A stretch of 64,000 nt of DNA from Hydrogenophaga pseudoflava NBRC 102511 (GCF_001592285.1 NZ_BCWQ01000006.1:62001-126000), one strand, 5' to 3'; shown: positions 19,073 to 30,910, counted from the stretch's first letter. The notes: generated from the sequence alone by a model not told the origin. Program-made: numbers and translations.

Positions 19073-21631
19073 ATGATTCCCGCCCCTGAACAACCACCAG
19101 CGAGCCCGCCCGGAGGCACTCCGCTGGACTGGTGGCGCCGCTGGTGGCGCCGCCTTCCTCCCTCGCGCCAGGACCGCTTCGCCACGCTGGCGCCACTGCT
19201 GTCCGTCCTGCTGTTTCTGTCGGCCATCGCGGTGGCCATCACCTATCTGCGCTACGAGGAACTTGAGCGCGAGCAGGAAGCCGTGACGCGAGACGTCGAG
19301 TACGCGCAGCAGCGCATCCGGCTGCGACTGCTGGAACGCCAGGAACAGCTCATGCGTCTGGCGCGTGAGGTCGACAACAAGGAGATCAGCGCCGATGAAT
19401 TCGAGTTCCAGGCCGAAACACTCATCAGCCAGTTCCCCGAACTGCAGGCGATCAGCTGGGTCGATGCGCGCCGCACCGTCCAGGCCAGCCACGCCTCGCC
19501 CAGTGCTCCGCTGTCACTTTTGCGCCCCAAGGGCAGCACGATGGCGGCAGCCGAAGGCGATGGCTCCTTCGAGTTGGCGCGCGACCTGCGCCAACCGATC
19601 TATTCGAGGCCCCTCGGCGAGGACGCCCGCCAATCCACCCTGATGCTGCAGGTACCTCTCACCGAGCAGGGTCGCTTCTCGGGCACGGTCATGGGTGAGT
19701 ACTCCATCGACGGACTGATGCGCTTCGGCATGCCGCCGGAGATCATGGCGCGCTACGCGGTGGCCCTTCTCGATGATCGCGGCCGTGTGCTCGCGGGCAA
19801 CCTGCAGTCACCGAGCGCGGTGCTGCGGCTGCTGCCCTGGTCGCCGCAGCCACTGGAGCACGAGGTGCCGGTCTCGCCGGTGGGCAACGGCCTGATCCTC
19901 AAGGCCCAGGGCTACCGCACCTCGCAGGACATCGTGGGCAGCGGCTTCTTCTGGGTCATCGGCGCGCTGTCGGCGCTCACGGTGTGGATGCTGCTGGGCA
20001 CCTGGCGCCACACGCGCCGCCGCGTGCAGGCGCAGCAGGCCCTGATGTCGGAGACCAACTTCCGCCGTGCAATGGAAAACTCCATGCTCACCGGCATGAG
20101 GGCGCTGGACATGCAGGGTCGCATCACCTATGTCAACCCCGCGTTCTGCTCGATGACGGGCTGGACCGAAAGCGAGCTGGTCGGCCGCACCGCCCCCTTC
20201 CCCTACTGGCCAGAGGACGACCACGAGCAACTGGCGGCGCGGCTGGAGGACGAGCTCAACGGCCGGTCCACCCCCGGCGGATTCGAGGTGCGTGTGCAGC
20301 GCCGCGACGGCAGCATCTTCGACGCCCGCATGTACGTCTCGCCCCTGATCGACCCGAGAGGACACCAGACCGGGTGGATGACCTCGATGACCGACATCAC
20401 CGAGCCCAAGCGCATCCGCGAAGAACTCTCCGCATCCTACGAACGGTTCACCACCGTGCTGGAATCACTGGACTCCGCGGTGTCGGTGGCGCCACTGGGC
20501 AGCGACGAGATGCTGTTCGCCAACAAGATGTACCGACTCTGGTTCGGCACCCGCGGCCATGGCCACCGCCAGCTGGTCGACCTGGCCGGCAACCAGCCCA
20601 CCCCCAGCCCGGACAACGGGGACGCGGTGGACGCCTTTGCCGGCATGCCGACCGACACGCTGACCGACGCGGGCGCCGAGAACGCCGAGGTGTTCGTCGA
20701 GGAGCTCGACCGCTGGCTGGAGGTGCGCACGCGCTACCTGACCTGGGTCGACGGCCGGCTGGCCCAGATGGTGATCGCCAGCGACATCACGCCGCGCCGC
20801 AACGCGGAAGAACAGGCCGCGCGCCAGGCCGAACGCGCGCAGACCGCCAGCCGCCTGATCACCATGGGCGAGATGGCGTCGAGCGTGGCACACGAACTCA
20901 ACCAGCCGCTCACGGCCATCAGCAACTACTGCAACGGCATGATCTCGCGGCTCAAGGAGCAGCGCATCAGCGAAGAGGACATGCTCGCCGCTCTGGAGAA
21001 AACCGCGCGCCAGGCCCAGCGCGCCGGCCAGATCATCCAGCGCATCCGCGCCTTCGTGAAACGCAGCGAACCCAACCCCATGCCCTCGGACGTGGCGCAG
21101 ATGGTGAGCAACGCGATCGAACTGGCCGACATCGAACTGCGCCGCCACCAGGTCCGGCTTTCGCCCTATGTCGCGGCGCGTTTGCCGAGCCTGATGGTCG
21201 ATCCGATCCTGATCGAACAGGTGCTGATCAACCTGCTCAAGAACGCGGGCGAGGCGATTGCGCAGGCGGGCCGACCACCCGGCGAGCGCTACATCGAACT
21301 GCGTGTCGGTCCGCGCCGGCTCGATGACCAGGAGGTGGTGGAGTTCTCCGTGCGCGATTCGGGCAACGGAGTACCGGCCGAAATGATCGAGCGCATCTAC
21401 GAAGCCTTCTACAGCACCAAGAGCGAAGGCATGGGCATCGGCCTCAAGCTGTGCCGCAGCATCGTCGAGTCGCACCACGGCAGGATGCAGGTGCAGAACA
21501 TCTACAATGGAGATGAAGTGGTGGGTTGCTGCTTCAGTTTCTGGATACCCGTTCAGTCCCGGCTGACACAGGAACCGGAACCGGGGCCATCCGCCGCGAC
21601 GTCGTTGACGGACACCGAAAGAGCGAGATGA
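19073..21631 (+). CDS. PAS-domain sensor histidine kinase (FixL/DctB-like)
   Basis: Two transmembrane helices (about residues 35-60 and 300-325) flank a periplasmic sensor region of about 240 residues. Two PAS regions follow, then HisKA with phospho-acceptor His607 in SSVAHELNQPL, and HATPase with NLLKNAGEA, DSGNG and GMGIGLKL motifs. An upstream in-frame ATG at 18998 would add 25 residues; neither start has a strong ribosome site, and the shorter is preferred for its typical N terminus. The stop overlaps the regulator start (ATGA), so kinase and regulator form a coupled two-component pair. The signal is unknown; position suggests central carbon or carboxylate sensing. Confidence 0.92.
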   Translation: MIPAPEQPPASPPGGTPLDWWRRWWRRLPPSRQDRFATLAPLLSVLLFLSAIAVAITYLRYEELEREQEAVTRDVEYAQQRIRLRLLERQEQLMRLAREVDNKEISADEFEFQAETLISQFPELQAISWVDARRTVQASHASPSAPLSLLRPKGSTMAAAEGDGSFELARDLRQPIYSRPLGEDARQSTLMLQVPLTEQGRFSGTVMGEYSIDGLMRFGMPPEIMARYAVALLDDRGRVLAGNLQSPSAVLRLLPWSPQPLEHEVPVSPVGNGLILKAQGYRTSQDIVGSGFFWVIGALSALTVWMLLGTWRHTRRRVQAQQALMSETNFRRAMENSMLTGMRALDMQGRITYVNPAFCSMTGWTESELVGRTAPFPYWPEDDHEQLAARLEDELNGRSTPGGFEVRVQRRDGSIFDARMYVSPLIDPRGHQTGWMTSMTDITEPKRIREELSASYERFTTVLESLDSAVSVAPLGSDEMLFANKMYRLWFGTRGHGHRQLVDLAGNQPTPSPDNGDAVDAFAGMPTDTLTDAGAENAEVFVEELDRWLEVRTRYLTWVDGRLAQMVIASDITPRRNAEEQAARQAERAQTASRLITMGEMASSVAHELNQPLTAISNYCNGMISRLKEQRISEEDMLAALEKTARQAQRAGQIIQRIRAFVKRSEPNPMPSDVAQMVSNAIELADIELRRHQVRLSPYVAARLPSLMVDPILIEQVLINLLKNAGEAIAQAGRPPGERYIELRVGPRRLDDQEVVEFSVRDSGNGVPAEMIERIYEAFYSTKSEGMGIGLKLCRSIVESHHGRMQVQNIYNGDEVVGCCFSFWIPVQSRLTQEPEPGPSAATSLTDTERAR

Positions 21632-22254
21632 GTTTGATTCCCAAAAAAGGCACCGTCTATGTCGTCGATGACGACGAGGCTGTTCGTGACTCCCTTCAAT
21701 GGCTGCTCGAAGGCAAGGACTACCGGGTTCGCTGCTTTGAATCTGCCGAAGCCTTCCTCAGCCGCTACGACGCGCGAGAGGTCGCCTGCCTGATCGCCGA
21801 CATCCGCATGGGTGGCATGACCGGCATGGAGCTGCAGGAAAAGCTGATCGAACGCCAGTCTCCCTTGCCCATCGTCTTCATCACCGGCCATGGCGATGTG
21901 CCGATGGCTGTGGAATCCATGAAGCGGGGCGCGCTGGACTTCATCCAGAAACCCTTCAAGGAAGACCAGCTGGTGCTGCTCGTCGAGCGCATGCTCGAAA
22001 CCGCGAAGGAGGCTTTTGCCACCCACCAGCAGGCCGCCAGTCGCGACGCCCTGCTCTCCAAGCTCACCGGCCGCGAAGCCCAGGTGCTCGAACGCATCGT
22101 CGCCGGTCGCCTGAACAAGCAGATCGCCGACGACCTGGGCATCAGCATCAAGACCGTGGAAGCGCATCGCGCCAACATCATGGAAAAGCTGGGTGCCAAC
22201 ACCGTGGCCGATCTGCTCAAGATCGCCCTGGGCCAGACACCCGCCAAAGTCTGA
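21628..22254 (+). CDS. FixJ/NarL-type response regulator
   Basis: The 208-residue protein has a receiver domain with the acidic pocket VVDDDE, phosphorylated Asp58 (LIADIR) and conserved Lys108 (QKPF). The C-terminal LuxR-type helix-turn-helix contains LTGREAQVLERIVAG and IKTVEAHRANIMEKLGA. It would bind DNA after phosphorylation by the kinase whose stop codon overlaps its ATG. The target genes are not evident; the divergent aceE operon is one possibility. A strong terminator follows. Confidence 0.93.
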   Translation: MSLIPKKGTVYVVDDDEAVRDSLQWLLEGKDYRVRCFESAEAFLSRYDAREVACLIADIRMGGMTGMELQEKLIERQSPLPIVFITGHGDVPMAVESMKRGALDFIQKPFKEDQLVLLVERMLETAKEAFATHQQAASRDALLSKLTGREAQVLERIVAGRLNKQIADDLGISIKTVEAHRANIMEKLGANTVADLLKIALGQTPAKV

Positions 22255-22272
22255 CCCTCCACACCCTGCGTC

Positions 22273-22299
22273 AACGCCCGCCCTCTCCCGGCGGGCGTT
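22273..22299 (+). terminator. Intrinsic terminator after the FixJ-type regulator
   Basis: Perfect 10-bp arms (AACGCCCGCC and complement) with a 7-nt loop end in a short T run. The hairpin separates the two-component operon from folD. Confidence 0.8.
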
Positions 22300-22329
22300 T
22301 CCATTTCTCCCCTCTTTCCCCCAACGACC

Positions 22330-23181
22330 ATGACCGCCCAACTCATCGACGGCAATGCCCTCTCCAAACAGCTTCGCACCGATGTGGCAGCGCGCGTGAC
22401 CGCACTCAAGGCCAAAGGGGTGACGCCTGGTCTGGCCGTCATCCTGGTCGGCGACAACCCCGCCAGCCAGGTCTATGTGCGCAACAAGGTCAAGGCCTGC
22501 GAGGACACCGGCATGCACTCGGTGCTGGAGACCTGGCCGGCCACCATGACCGAGACCGAGCTGCTGGCCCGCGTGGACGCGATGAACAACGACGCCAGCA
22601 TCCACGGCATCCTGGTGCAGCTGCCGCTGCCGGCCCACATGAACGCACAGCGAGTGATTGAGGCGATCTCGCCCGAGAAGGACGTGGACGGCTTCCACAT
22701 CGCCAGCGCCGGCGCCCTCATGACCGGCCTGCCCGGCTTCTGGCCCTGCACGCCCTACGGCTGCATGAAGATGCTGGAAAGCATCGGCTACGAGCTCAAG
22801 GGCAAGCACGCGGTCGTCATCGGCCGCAGCAACATCGTGGGCAAGCCCATGGCCATGATGCTGCTGCAGCAGAACGCCACTGTCACCATCTGCCACAGCG
22901 CGACCAAGGACCTCAAGGCCATGACGCTGCAGGCCGACGTGATCGTCGCCGCGGTGGGCAAGCGCAACGTGTTGACCGCCGACATGGTCAAGCCCGGTGC
23001 CGTGGTGCTGGACGTGGGCATGAACCGCAACGACGAAGGCAAGCTCTGCGGTGACGTGGACTTTGCAGGAGTGAAGGAAGTGGCGGGCTGGATCACCCCG
23101 GTGCCCGGCGGCGTCGGCCCCATGACCATCACCATGCTGATGGTCAACACCCTGGAGTCGGCGGAGCGGCGCGCCGCCTGA
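22330..23181 (+). CDS. folD: Bifunctional methylenetetrahydrofolate dehydrogenase/cyclohydrolase
   Basis: FolD interconverts methylene-, methenyl- and formyl-tetrahydrofolate with NADP in the cytoplasm. The 283-residue protein has the expected length. It shows Tyr49 and Lys53 in the [11 protein letters not shown] region, the DVDGFH and PCTPYG motifs, and the nucleotide-binding stretch [12 protein letters not shown]. No clear ribosome site precedes the ATG. It is followed by a 10-C tract and a convergent membrane-protein gene. Confidence 0.98.
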   Translation: MTAQLIDGNALSKQLRTDVAARVTALKAKGVTPGLAVILVGDNPASQVYVRNKVKACEDTGMHSVLETWPATMTETELLARVDAMNNDASIHGILVQLPLPAHMNAQRVIEAISPEKDVDGFHIASAGALMTGLPGFWPCTPYGCMKMLESIGYELKGKHAVVIGRSNIVGKPMAMMLLQQNATVTICHSATKDLKAMTLQADVIVAAVGKRNVLTADMVKPGAVVLDVGMNRNDEGKLCGDVDFAGVKEVAGWITPVPGGVGPMTITMLMVNTLESAERRAA

Positions 23182-23198
23182 GCGCCCCCCCCCCGGTT

Positions 23199-24635
23199 TC
23201 AGCGCAGCAGCTCGCAGGGCTGCGGGTAGAGCCGCAGCAGCGGCTCCGACGGCGCACCAGGGGCCAGCGGCCCCAGCCGTTGCTGCTCCATCAGCTCCCA
23301 CTGCGCCTGCCGCCCCAACCAGCCGGGCTGGAACTGGGCCCGTGCATCCAGCGCCTGCAGTCGGACATCCGCCGCCGCAACGCCTCCGCCAGCGCGGTAC
23401 TGCTCCAGCCAGCACAGCTTCATGCCCGCGTAGTAGCGGCCGAGCAGGTACGCCTCGCGCGTCTCCGGCAGCACGCGCACGGAGAACAATAGCAACAGCA
23501 CCAGCAACAGCGGCCCCAGCCGGTCGCGGTGCAGGAACAGCAACAGGTAGACCGCCAGCAGTCCTGGCAGCAGCAAGGCCGTGTAGCGGGACGCCATCGC
23601 GGCGCCGACACCCAGCTGCGCGCGCCCGTAGGCGGTGAGCAAGGCGAAGACGAGGCTGCAACCGATCAGCACCACGCACACCTGCCACAGGGTCCGCTCG
23701 CCATCCCGCTCAGCGGCTGGGCGGCTGAGATGCCGCACGCCCCACAGCCACGCGACCACCCAGGCCGCCAGCAGCAAGGCGCCTGCGGGATAGAGGACCC
23801 AGGGCGAGGGGCGCTGCAGCATGAGCAGGAAATGGCTCAGCATGGCCGCCATGAAGCGCAGGTAGTCGGTCGGGTCCGGCCGCAGCACCTGAAAACCGTC
23901 GGCCGACACCACGAACTGATACCGGTGCAGAAACGCCAGCAGCGTGAGCACCCCAGCCGCCAGCACGACCATCGCCCGCTGCCGCTGTGCTCCGGCGCCG
24001 CGCCAGACGTCAATCAAGGCCACCAGCATCAGCGCGGGCAAGGCCGTGAGACCAAACCCGGTGAAGCCCAGGCACACCACCAGTGCGATCAACGCCAGGT
24101 GGTTCAGGAGGCCGGGCGCCGCCAGCCACACGTTGAGCAGCAGCATCAGGAGCAGCAGCGGGAAGATGCTGTGCGACGCGTTGGGCGCAACGACCAGGGT
24201 CTCGAAGGTGCACACGCCCCAGAACGCCAGCAGCAGCACGGCGTCCCAGACTGACCAAGGCGCCGGCAGCAGACGCCTGCGCAAGCGCAGTGCCAGCAGG
24301 CCGGCCATCAGTTGCACACACGCGGTCCAGAGGCTGTCCCAGCGCACGTTCCAGTCGCTGAAGTGGTAGGCCGGCAGCACCAGGGAGAAGTTCAGCCCCT
24401 GACGGTGGGGCCCGTGCTGCCAGATGAAGGCGATGGCGGCGTCGCTCCACTGAAAACCGTTGTACAGCCGGGTGAGCAGGGCCCACTGGTCGGAGAAGGG
24501 CACATTGACCGCCAGCAGCCAGGTCAGCCCAAGCAACCGCGCGGCCAGCAGTGCGGCGACCACGGCCAGCAGCCCGGCGACCATCGGCGAAGGCAGCGCC
24601 GTCAGCCGCTGGGCTAGGCGCCGCAGGGCACTCAT
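23199..24635 (-). CDS. Polytopic membrane protein of unknown function
   Basis: I do not recognise a named family. The 478-residue protein is very hydrophobic with about 10-12 predicted transmembrane helices. An early soluble stretch contains FSDQWALLTRLYNG and HGPHRQGLNF, the kind of first extracytoplasmic loop seen in GT-C-like membrane glycosyltransferases, but no catalytic DD or ED motif is convincing. The ATG overlaps the stop of the DUF4149 gene (ATGA), so it is translationally coupled to it and the start is well supported. It converges on folD with a gap of only 17 nt. Confidence 0.75.
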   Translation of the reverse strand: MSALRRLAQRLTALPSPMVAGLLAVVAALLAARLLGLTWLLAVNVPFSDQWALLTRLYNGFQWSDAAIAFIWQHGPHRQGLNFSLVLPAYHFSDWNVRWDSLWTACVQLMAGLLALRLRRRLLPAPWSVWDAVLLLAFWGVCTFETLVVAPNASHSIFPLLLLMLLLNVWLAAPGLLNHLALIALVVCLGFTGFGLTALPALMLVALIDVWRGAGAQRQRAMVVLAAGVLTLLAFLHRYQFVVSADGFQVLRPDPTDYLRFMAAMLSHFLLMLQRPSPWVLYPAGALLLAAWVVAWLWGVRHLSRPAAERDGERTLWQVCVVLIGCSLVFALLTAYGRAQLGVGAAMASRYTALLLPGLLAVYLLLFLHRDRLGPLLLVLLLLFSVRVLPETREAYLLGRYYAGMKLCWLEQYRAGGGVAAADVRLQALDARAQFQPGWLGRQAQWELMEQQRLGPLAPGAPSEPLLRLYPQPCELLR

Positions 24636-25105
24636 GCCGGGGACACCGACCGCCTGGGTGCGGCCAGGCGCCACAACACCGCCCCTGAGCACAGCCACTG
24701 GCCCAGCACCAGCACCGAGCCCAGGCTGTGCCACAGGCGCAGGTCACCGCCGGTCGCGCGCGCGGTCACGATCTTCCGGGCCACACCGAATTCTTGTGTC
24801 ATGGCCAGCAGCACGGCCAGCGCCACCAGGGCCATGGTGATCAGCGCGGCCCTGAGATCCGGCAGCGCTTGCGGTGAGGTGTCGGCGGTGAGCCATGCGC
24901 GCTGACGCGCCAGCACCAACATCAGGGCAGTTCCCAGCACGAGCCCGATCCAGCACTGGAAAGAAAACAGCTGCGCCGCCACCGGCCCCGCCACCGCTGG
25001 ACTGCCCAGTTTGGCGAACAGGGTGGGCACCGCCACAAAGCTCAGCCCCGTGATGCCACCCCACCAGAGGGCGGCCAGAAGGATGGACAGGCGCTGCAGC
25101 GGCAT
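24632..25105 (-). CDS. DUF4149 (TMEM205-like) inner membrane protein
   Basis: The 157-residue protein has four hydrophobic segments and the DUF4149 pattern (LWWGGITGLSFVAVPTLFAK at the start, later a conserved FHxLH-like position as LWHSLG). Function is unknown. It begins 10 nt after greA, and adjacency to greA is common in Burkholderiales. Its stop overlaps the next membrane-protein gene, making greA, this gene and that one a probable operon. Confidence 0.85.
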   Translation of the reverse strand: MPLQRLSILLAALWWGGITGLSFVAVPTLFAKLGSPAVAGPVAAQLFSFQCWIGLVLGTALMLVLARQRAWLTADTSPQALPDLRAALITMALVALAVLLAMTQEFGVARKIVTARATGGDLRLWHSLGSVLVLGQWLCSGAVLWRLAAPRRSVSPA

Positions 25106-25115
25106 GCCGGCCGGT

Positions 25116-25589
25116 TCAGACGTAGCGCACCGCCACGATCTCGAAGCGGCGCGTGCCGCCAGGGGTCTGCACTTCGGCGGTGTCGCCCTCTTCCTTGCCG
25201 ATCAGCGCCCGCGCGATCGGACTGCTGATGTTGACCAGACCCTGCTTGAGATCGGCCTCGTCTTCACCGACGATCTGGTAGGTCATCTCGTTGCCACTGT
25301 CCTCGTCCGACAGATCGACTGTGGAGCCGAACACCACGCGGCCGCCGGCGTCCAGCGTCGAAGGATCGATGACCTGCGCCGCCGAGAGCTTGCCCTCGAT
25401 CTCGGCGATCCGGCCTTCGATGAAACCCTGGCGCTCCTTGGCCGCGTCGTAGTCGGCGTTCTCGCTCAGATCACCCTGCGCGCGTGCTTCGGCAATGGCC
25501 TGGATCACGCCCGGGCGTTCCACGGTCTTGAGCTTGTGCAACTCGGCCTTCAGCATTTCAGCGCCGCGCTTGGTGATGGGATAGGTCAT
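25116..25589 (-). CDS. greA: Transcription elongation factor GreA
   Basis: GreA rescues backtracked RNA polymerase by stimulating transcript cleavage. The protein has 157 residues: an N-terminal coiled coil ([19 protein letters not shown], with the acidic tip Asp/Glu pair) and a C-terminal FKBP-like domain ([14 protein letters not shown]). The ATG has GGAG about 9 nt upstream. A longer in-frame start at 25619 would lie inside the leader terminator region and is unlikely. A terminator hairpin stands between it and the upstream hydrolase gene. Confidence 0.97.
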   Translation of the reverse strand: MTYPITKRGAEMLKAELHKLKTVERPGVIQAIAEARAQGDLSENADYDAAKERQGFIEGRIAEIEGKLSAAQVIDPSTLDAGGRVVFGSTVDLSDEDSGNEMTYQIVGEDEADLKQGLVNISSPIARALIGKEEGDTAEVQTPGGTRRFEIVAVRYV

Positions 25590-25610
25590 TTTTCGAACTC
25601 CGGGGTCGGC

Positions 25611-25644
25611 AAAAAGCAAACCGCCGATCGTTTCCGGTCGGCGG
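25611..25644 (-). terminator. Intrinsic terminator in the greA leader
   Basis: On the minus strand a 7-bp stem (CCGCCGA / TCGGCGG, with further inner pairing) is followed by TTTGCTTTTT. It lies 22 nt before the greA ATG. It ends read-through from the hydrolase gene and, if greA has its own promoter just upstream, also acts as an attenuator. Confidence 0.75.
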
Positions 25645-25656
25645 CCAATGGCCCGG

Positions 25657-25662
25657 ATTATG
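25657..25662 (-). promoter_or_regulatory. Candidate -10 element for greA
   Basis: CATAAT on the minus strand lies just upstream of the leader terminator. No good -35 is visible. If used, the transcript would begin a few bases before the hairpin. Confidence 0.3.
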
Positions 25663-25706
25663 CATCGAAACCCGGGCCCTCATGCCCGGGGAAACCGCGG
25701 TTGCGC

Positions 25707-26435
25707 TCAGTCGCGGCCGGCCTGCTCGATGGCGTCGGCCAGCCGTTTCGGATCGGTGAAACACAGCTCGTGGCTGCCGCTGCACTCCACCAGCCGGAAC
25801 AGGCCCAGCCGTTCGGACAGCCGGGGGTGCCAGGGCAGGCTGTGGGGCAGCGCCGTGTCCTGCTGGCAGTTGATGTAGCTCTTGCCCAGGGTCATCGCCG
25901 CCAGCGGTGTCGACAGCTTCGCCGGGTCGGTGAAGGTCTTGTAGGGGTGGGGATTGAGCAGACCGTAGGTCTTTTCGGCCAGTGCCGCGTCGGCGTCGTT
26001 GATGAAGGCCTCGCGCCAGATCGGGTACGGCAGCATCACCGAACCGTTGTTCGCGGCCGCGATGCCGTCGAACAGAGCCACGTAGTGCGGCGGCACCAGG
26101 TCGTTGAGGCTCTCGCCGTCCAGCGGCACGAAGGCGTTCCAGTAGACCAGACGGCGGATGCGCTGCGCCGCCTGGTCGGCGGCATGGCTGATCACCATGC
26201 CGCCGTAGCTGTGGCCCATCAGGCGCACGTCCTTCAGGTCGTGCTGGTGCAGGTAATCCACCAGGGACGCCGCGGCATCGGCCAGGCCGGTGGTGCTGCG
26301 GTCGTCGCCCGTGCGATTGCCCGCCAGGGTCGGACAGAACACGGTGTGCCCCTTGGCGCGCAGGTGCTGGGCGACGGGCTCCATCAGCTCGCCGGTGTGC
26401 CAGGCGCCGTGGACAAGAACATAGGTATCGGCCAT
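25707..26435 (-). CDS. Alpha/beta-fold hydrolase
   Basis: The 242-residue protein shows nucleophile Ser76 in GHSYGG, an oxyanion stretch VHGAWHTG near residue 9, and a catalytic His222 in SGSHEL. It resembles small esterases of the AB_hydrolase_6 type, such as methylesterases. The substrate is not readable. The ATG has AGGAG 7 nt upstream. It lies just downstream of an AraC-type regulator on the same strand, separated by 125 nt that hold a phased direct repeat, so AraC control is likely. The pair sits between carB and greA. Confidence 0.87.
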   Translation of the reverse strand: MADTYVLVHGAWHTGELMEPVAQHLRAKGHTVFCPTLAGNRTGDDRSTTGLADAAASLVDYLHQHDLKDVRLMGHSYGGMVISHAADQAAQRIRRLVYWNAFVPLDGESLNDLVPPHYVALFDGIAAANNGSVMLPYPIWREAFINDADAALAEKTYGLLNPHPYKTFTDPAKLSTPLAAMTLGKSYINCQQDTALPHSLPWHPRLSERLGLFRLVECSGSHELCFTDPKRLADAIEQAGRD

Positions 26436-26490
26436 GAAGGTCTCCTCGAATGGGTGGCGGGGAATGGTGGCCAGCGGCCACACCACCGAC

Positions 26491-26496
26491 ACTCTA
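26491..26496 (-). promoter_or_regulatory. Candidate -10 element for the hydrolase gene
   Basis: TAGAGT on the minus strand begins 23 bp downstream of the proximal direct repeat, so a -35 position would abut that repeat. This is the usual geometry for AraC-type activation. The hexamer itself is weak. Confidence 0.3.
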
Positions 26497-26519
26497 GAAA
26501 CCCATGCCGGCTCGCGCTG

Positions 26520-26555
26520 GCCGGGTTGCGCCAGCCGGGCCGCCGGGTTGCGCCA
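26520..26555. promoter_or_regulatory. Phased direct repeat, candidate AraC-type operator
   Basis: Two exact 14-bp copies of GCCGGGTTGCGCCA begin at 26520 and 26542, a 22-bp period equal to about two helical turns. They lie between the AraC-family gene and the hydrolase gene and about 84 nt before the hydrolase ATG. AraC-family proteins typically bind such direct repeats. Confidence 0.6.
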
Positions 26556-26566
26556 ACCCCACGGTG

Positions 26567-27541
26567 TCAGTGGCCGCGCCGATCCCGCACCCAGCGCTGG
26601 GGCGTCACCCCCATCACCCGCTGGAAATCGCGGCCGAAATGGGAGGCATCGGCGTAACCGCAGCGCCGCCCCACCTCGGCCATGTGCAGTCCGGCGAGCC
26701 GGGGCTGCGCGAGCAGTTCACAGACATGGGCGATGCGCTCCTCGCGCCAGCGCCCCATCACCGTCTCGCCCGCCGCCGTGAACGCGCGGTGCAGGCTGCG
26801 CACCGACACCTGCAGCTGCGCCGCCAGCTCGTCGGCGCGCCAGCCGGGCTCTCCACGGCGCTCCCGCATGAGGGCCACGGCGCGCTCGCGCAGGTCGCCG
26901 GAGCCGGACGCATTGCGATGCGCCACCGGCTCCATCGAGGCCGCAAGCAAGGCGCCGAACTGGGCCTCCAGCCAGTCGGGCGCCATCTGAAGCGCCAGTT
27001 CGGGCTGGCGCCCCAGTTGCAGGCTCAGCGCCGACAGCATGGCGCCCCAGCCCTGCTCGCGGTGCGCCACCCGCGCATGGGACACATCCACGGCCTGCAG
27101 CCACTGCCCGACCCAGGCCCGCGGCATCTGCACCGACAGGCAGGTGACCGAGTGCGGGAAGTGCAACTCGTAGGCCTGTGCCGCGTCCACCAGCACCGTG
27201 TCACCAGGGCGTAGCTGCAGCACGCGCCCACCCTGCTTCACCAGCCAGGGTTGCTCGATCTGGGTGATGAGGTAGAACGGCTGGTCCTTGCTTTTTGCGA
27301 TGGCGGCGGGCGTGCGGTACACATCCTGTGTCGACGCCCCCACCCGGTTGACCGCCAGCCGCTGCAGCGGCAGGTGCACGAGCTGTCCGTCGAAGCAGCT
27401 CGCAGCGGTGGAGCTGCAGTCCATTTCGAGGAAGGCCTCGCAGATCGCGCCCACCCAGTAGTCCAGCCGCTCGCGCGGGCGGGCCTGCGCGGTGGTCCAT
27501 TCGCGCAGGCGGGTGTCGGGGGCCGAAAGCACAGCGGGCAT
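26567..27541 (-). CDS. AraC-family transcriptional regulator (FeaR-like sensing domain)
   Basis: The 324-residue protein has an N-terminal AraC-binding-like domain (RERLDYWVGAICEAFLEMDC region) and a C-terminal pair of helix-turn-helices (ADELAAQLQVSVRSLHRAF and MAEVGRRCGYADASHFGRDF). A GTG two codons upstream is an alternative start; neither has a ribosome site. The start region is the 3' arm of an inverted repeat. It probably activates the adjacent hydrolase gene through the direct repeat at its own 3' side. Confidence 0.92.
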   Translation of the reverse strand: MPAVLSAPDTRLREWTTAQARPRERLDYWVGAICEAFLEMDCSSTAASCFDGQLVHLPLQRLAVNRVGASTQDVYRTPAAIAKSKDQPFYLITQIEQPWLVKQGGRVLQLRPGDTVLVDAAQAYELHFPHSVTCLSVQMPRAWVGQWLQAVDVSHARVAHREQGWGAMLSALSLQLGRQPELALQMAPDWLEAQFGALLAASMEPVAHRNASGSGDLRERAVALMRERRGEPGWRADELAAQLQVSVRSLHRAFTAAGETVMGRWREERIAHVCELLAQPRLAGLHMAEVGRRCGYADASHFGRDFQRVMGVTPQRWVRDRRGH

Positions 27542-27565
27542 GGCCACAATCTAGTGACCATGCCC
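27536..27565. repeat. Inverted repeat across the AraC gene start
   Basis: 12-bp arms (GGGCATGGCCAC and GTGACCATGCCC, one mismatch) enclose a 6-nt loop. One arm covers the GTG/ATG start of the AraC gene. It may be a translation-blocking hairpin, an operator or a weak terminator after carB. Confidence 0.5.
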
Positions 27566-27591
27566 GCGGGGAACAAGGGGACTAACGCGAA

Positions 27592-30876
<3,285 letters not shown>

Positions 30877-30910
30877 GGGTTCGCTTGTGTATCTAGGCGG
30901 CAGGTCGGGC

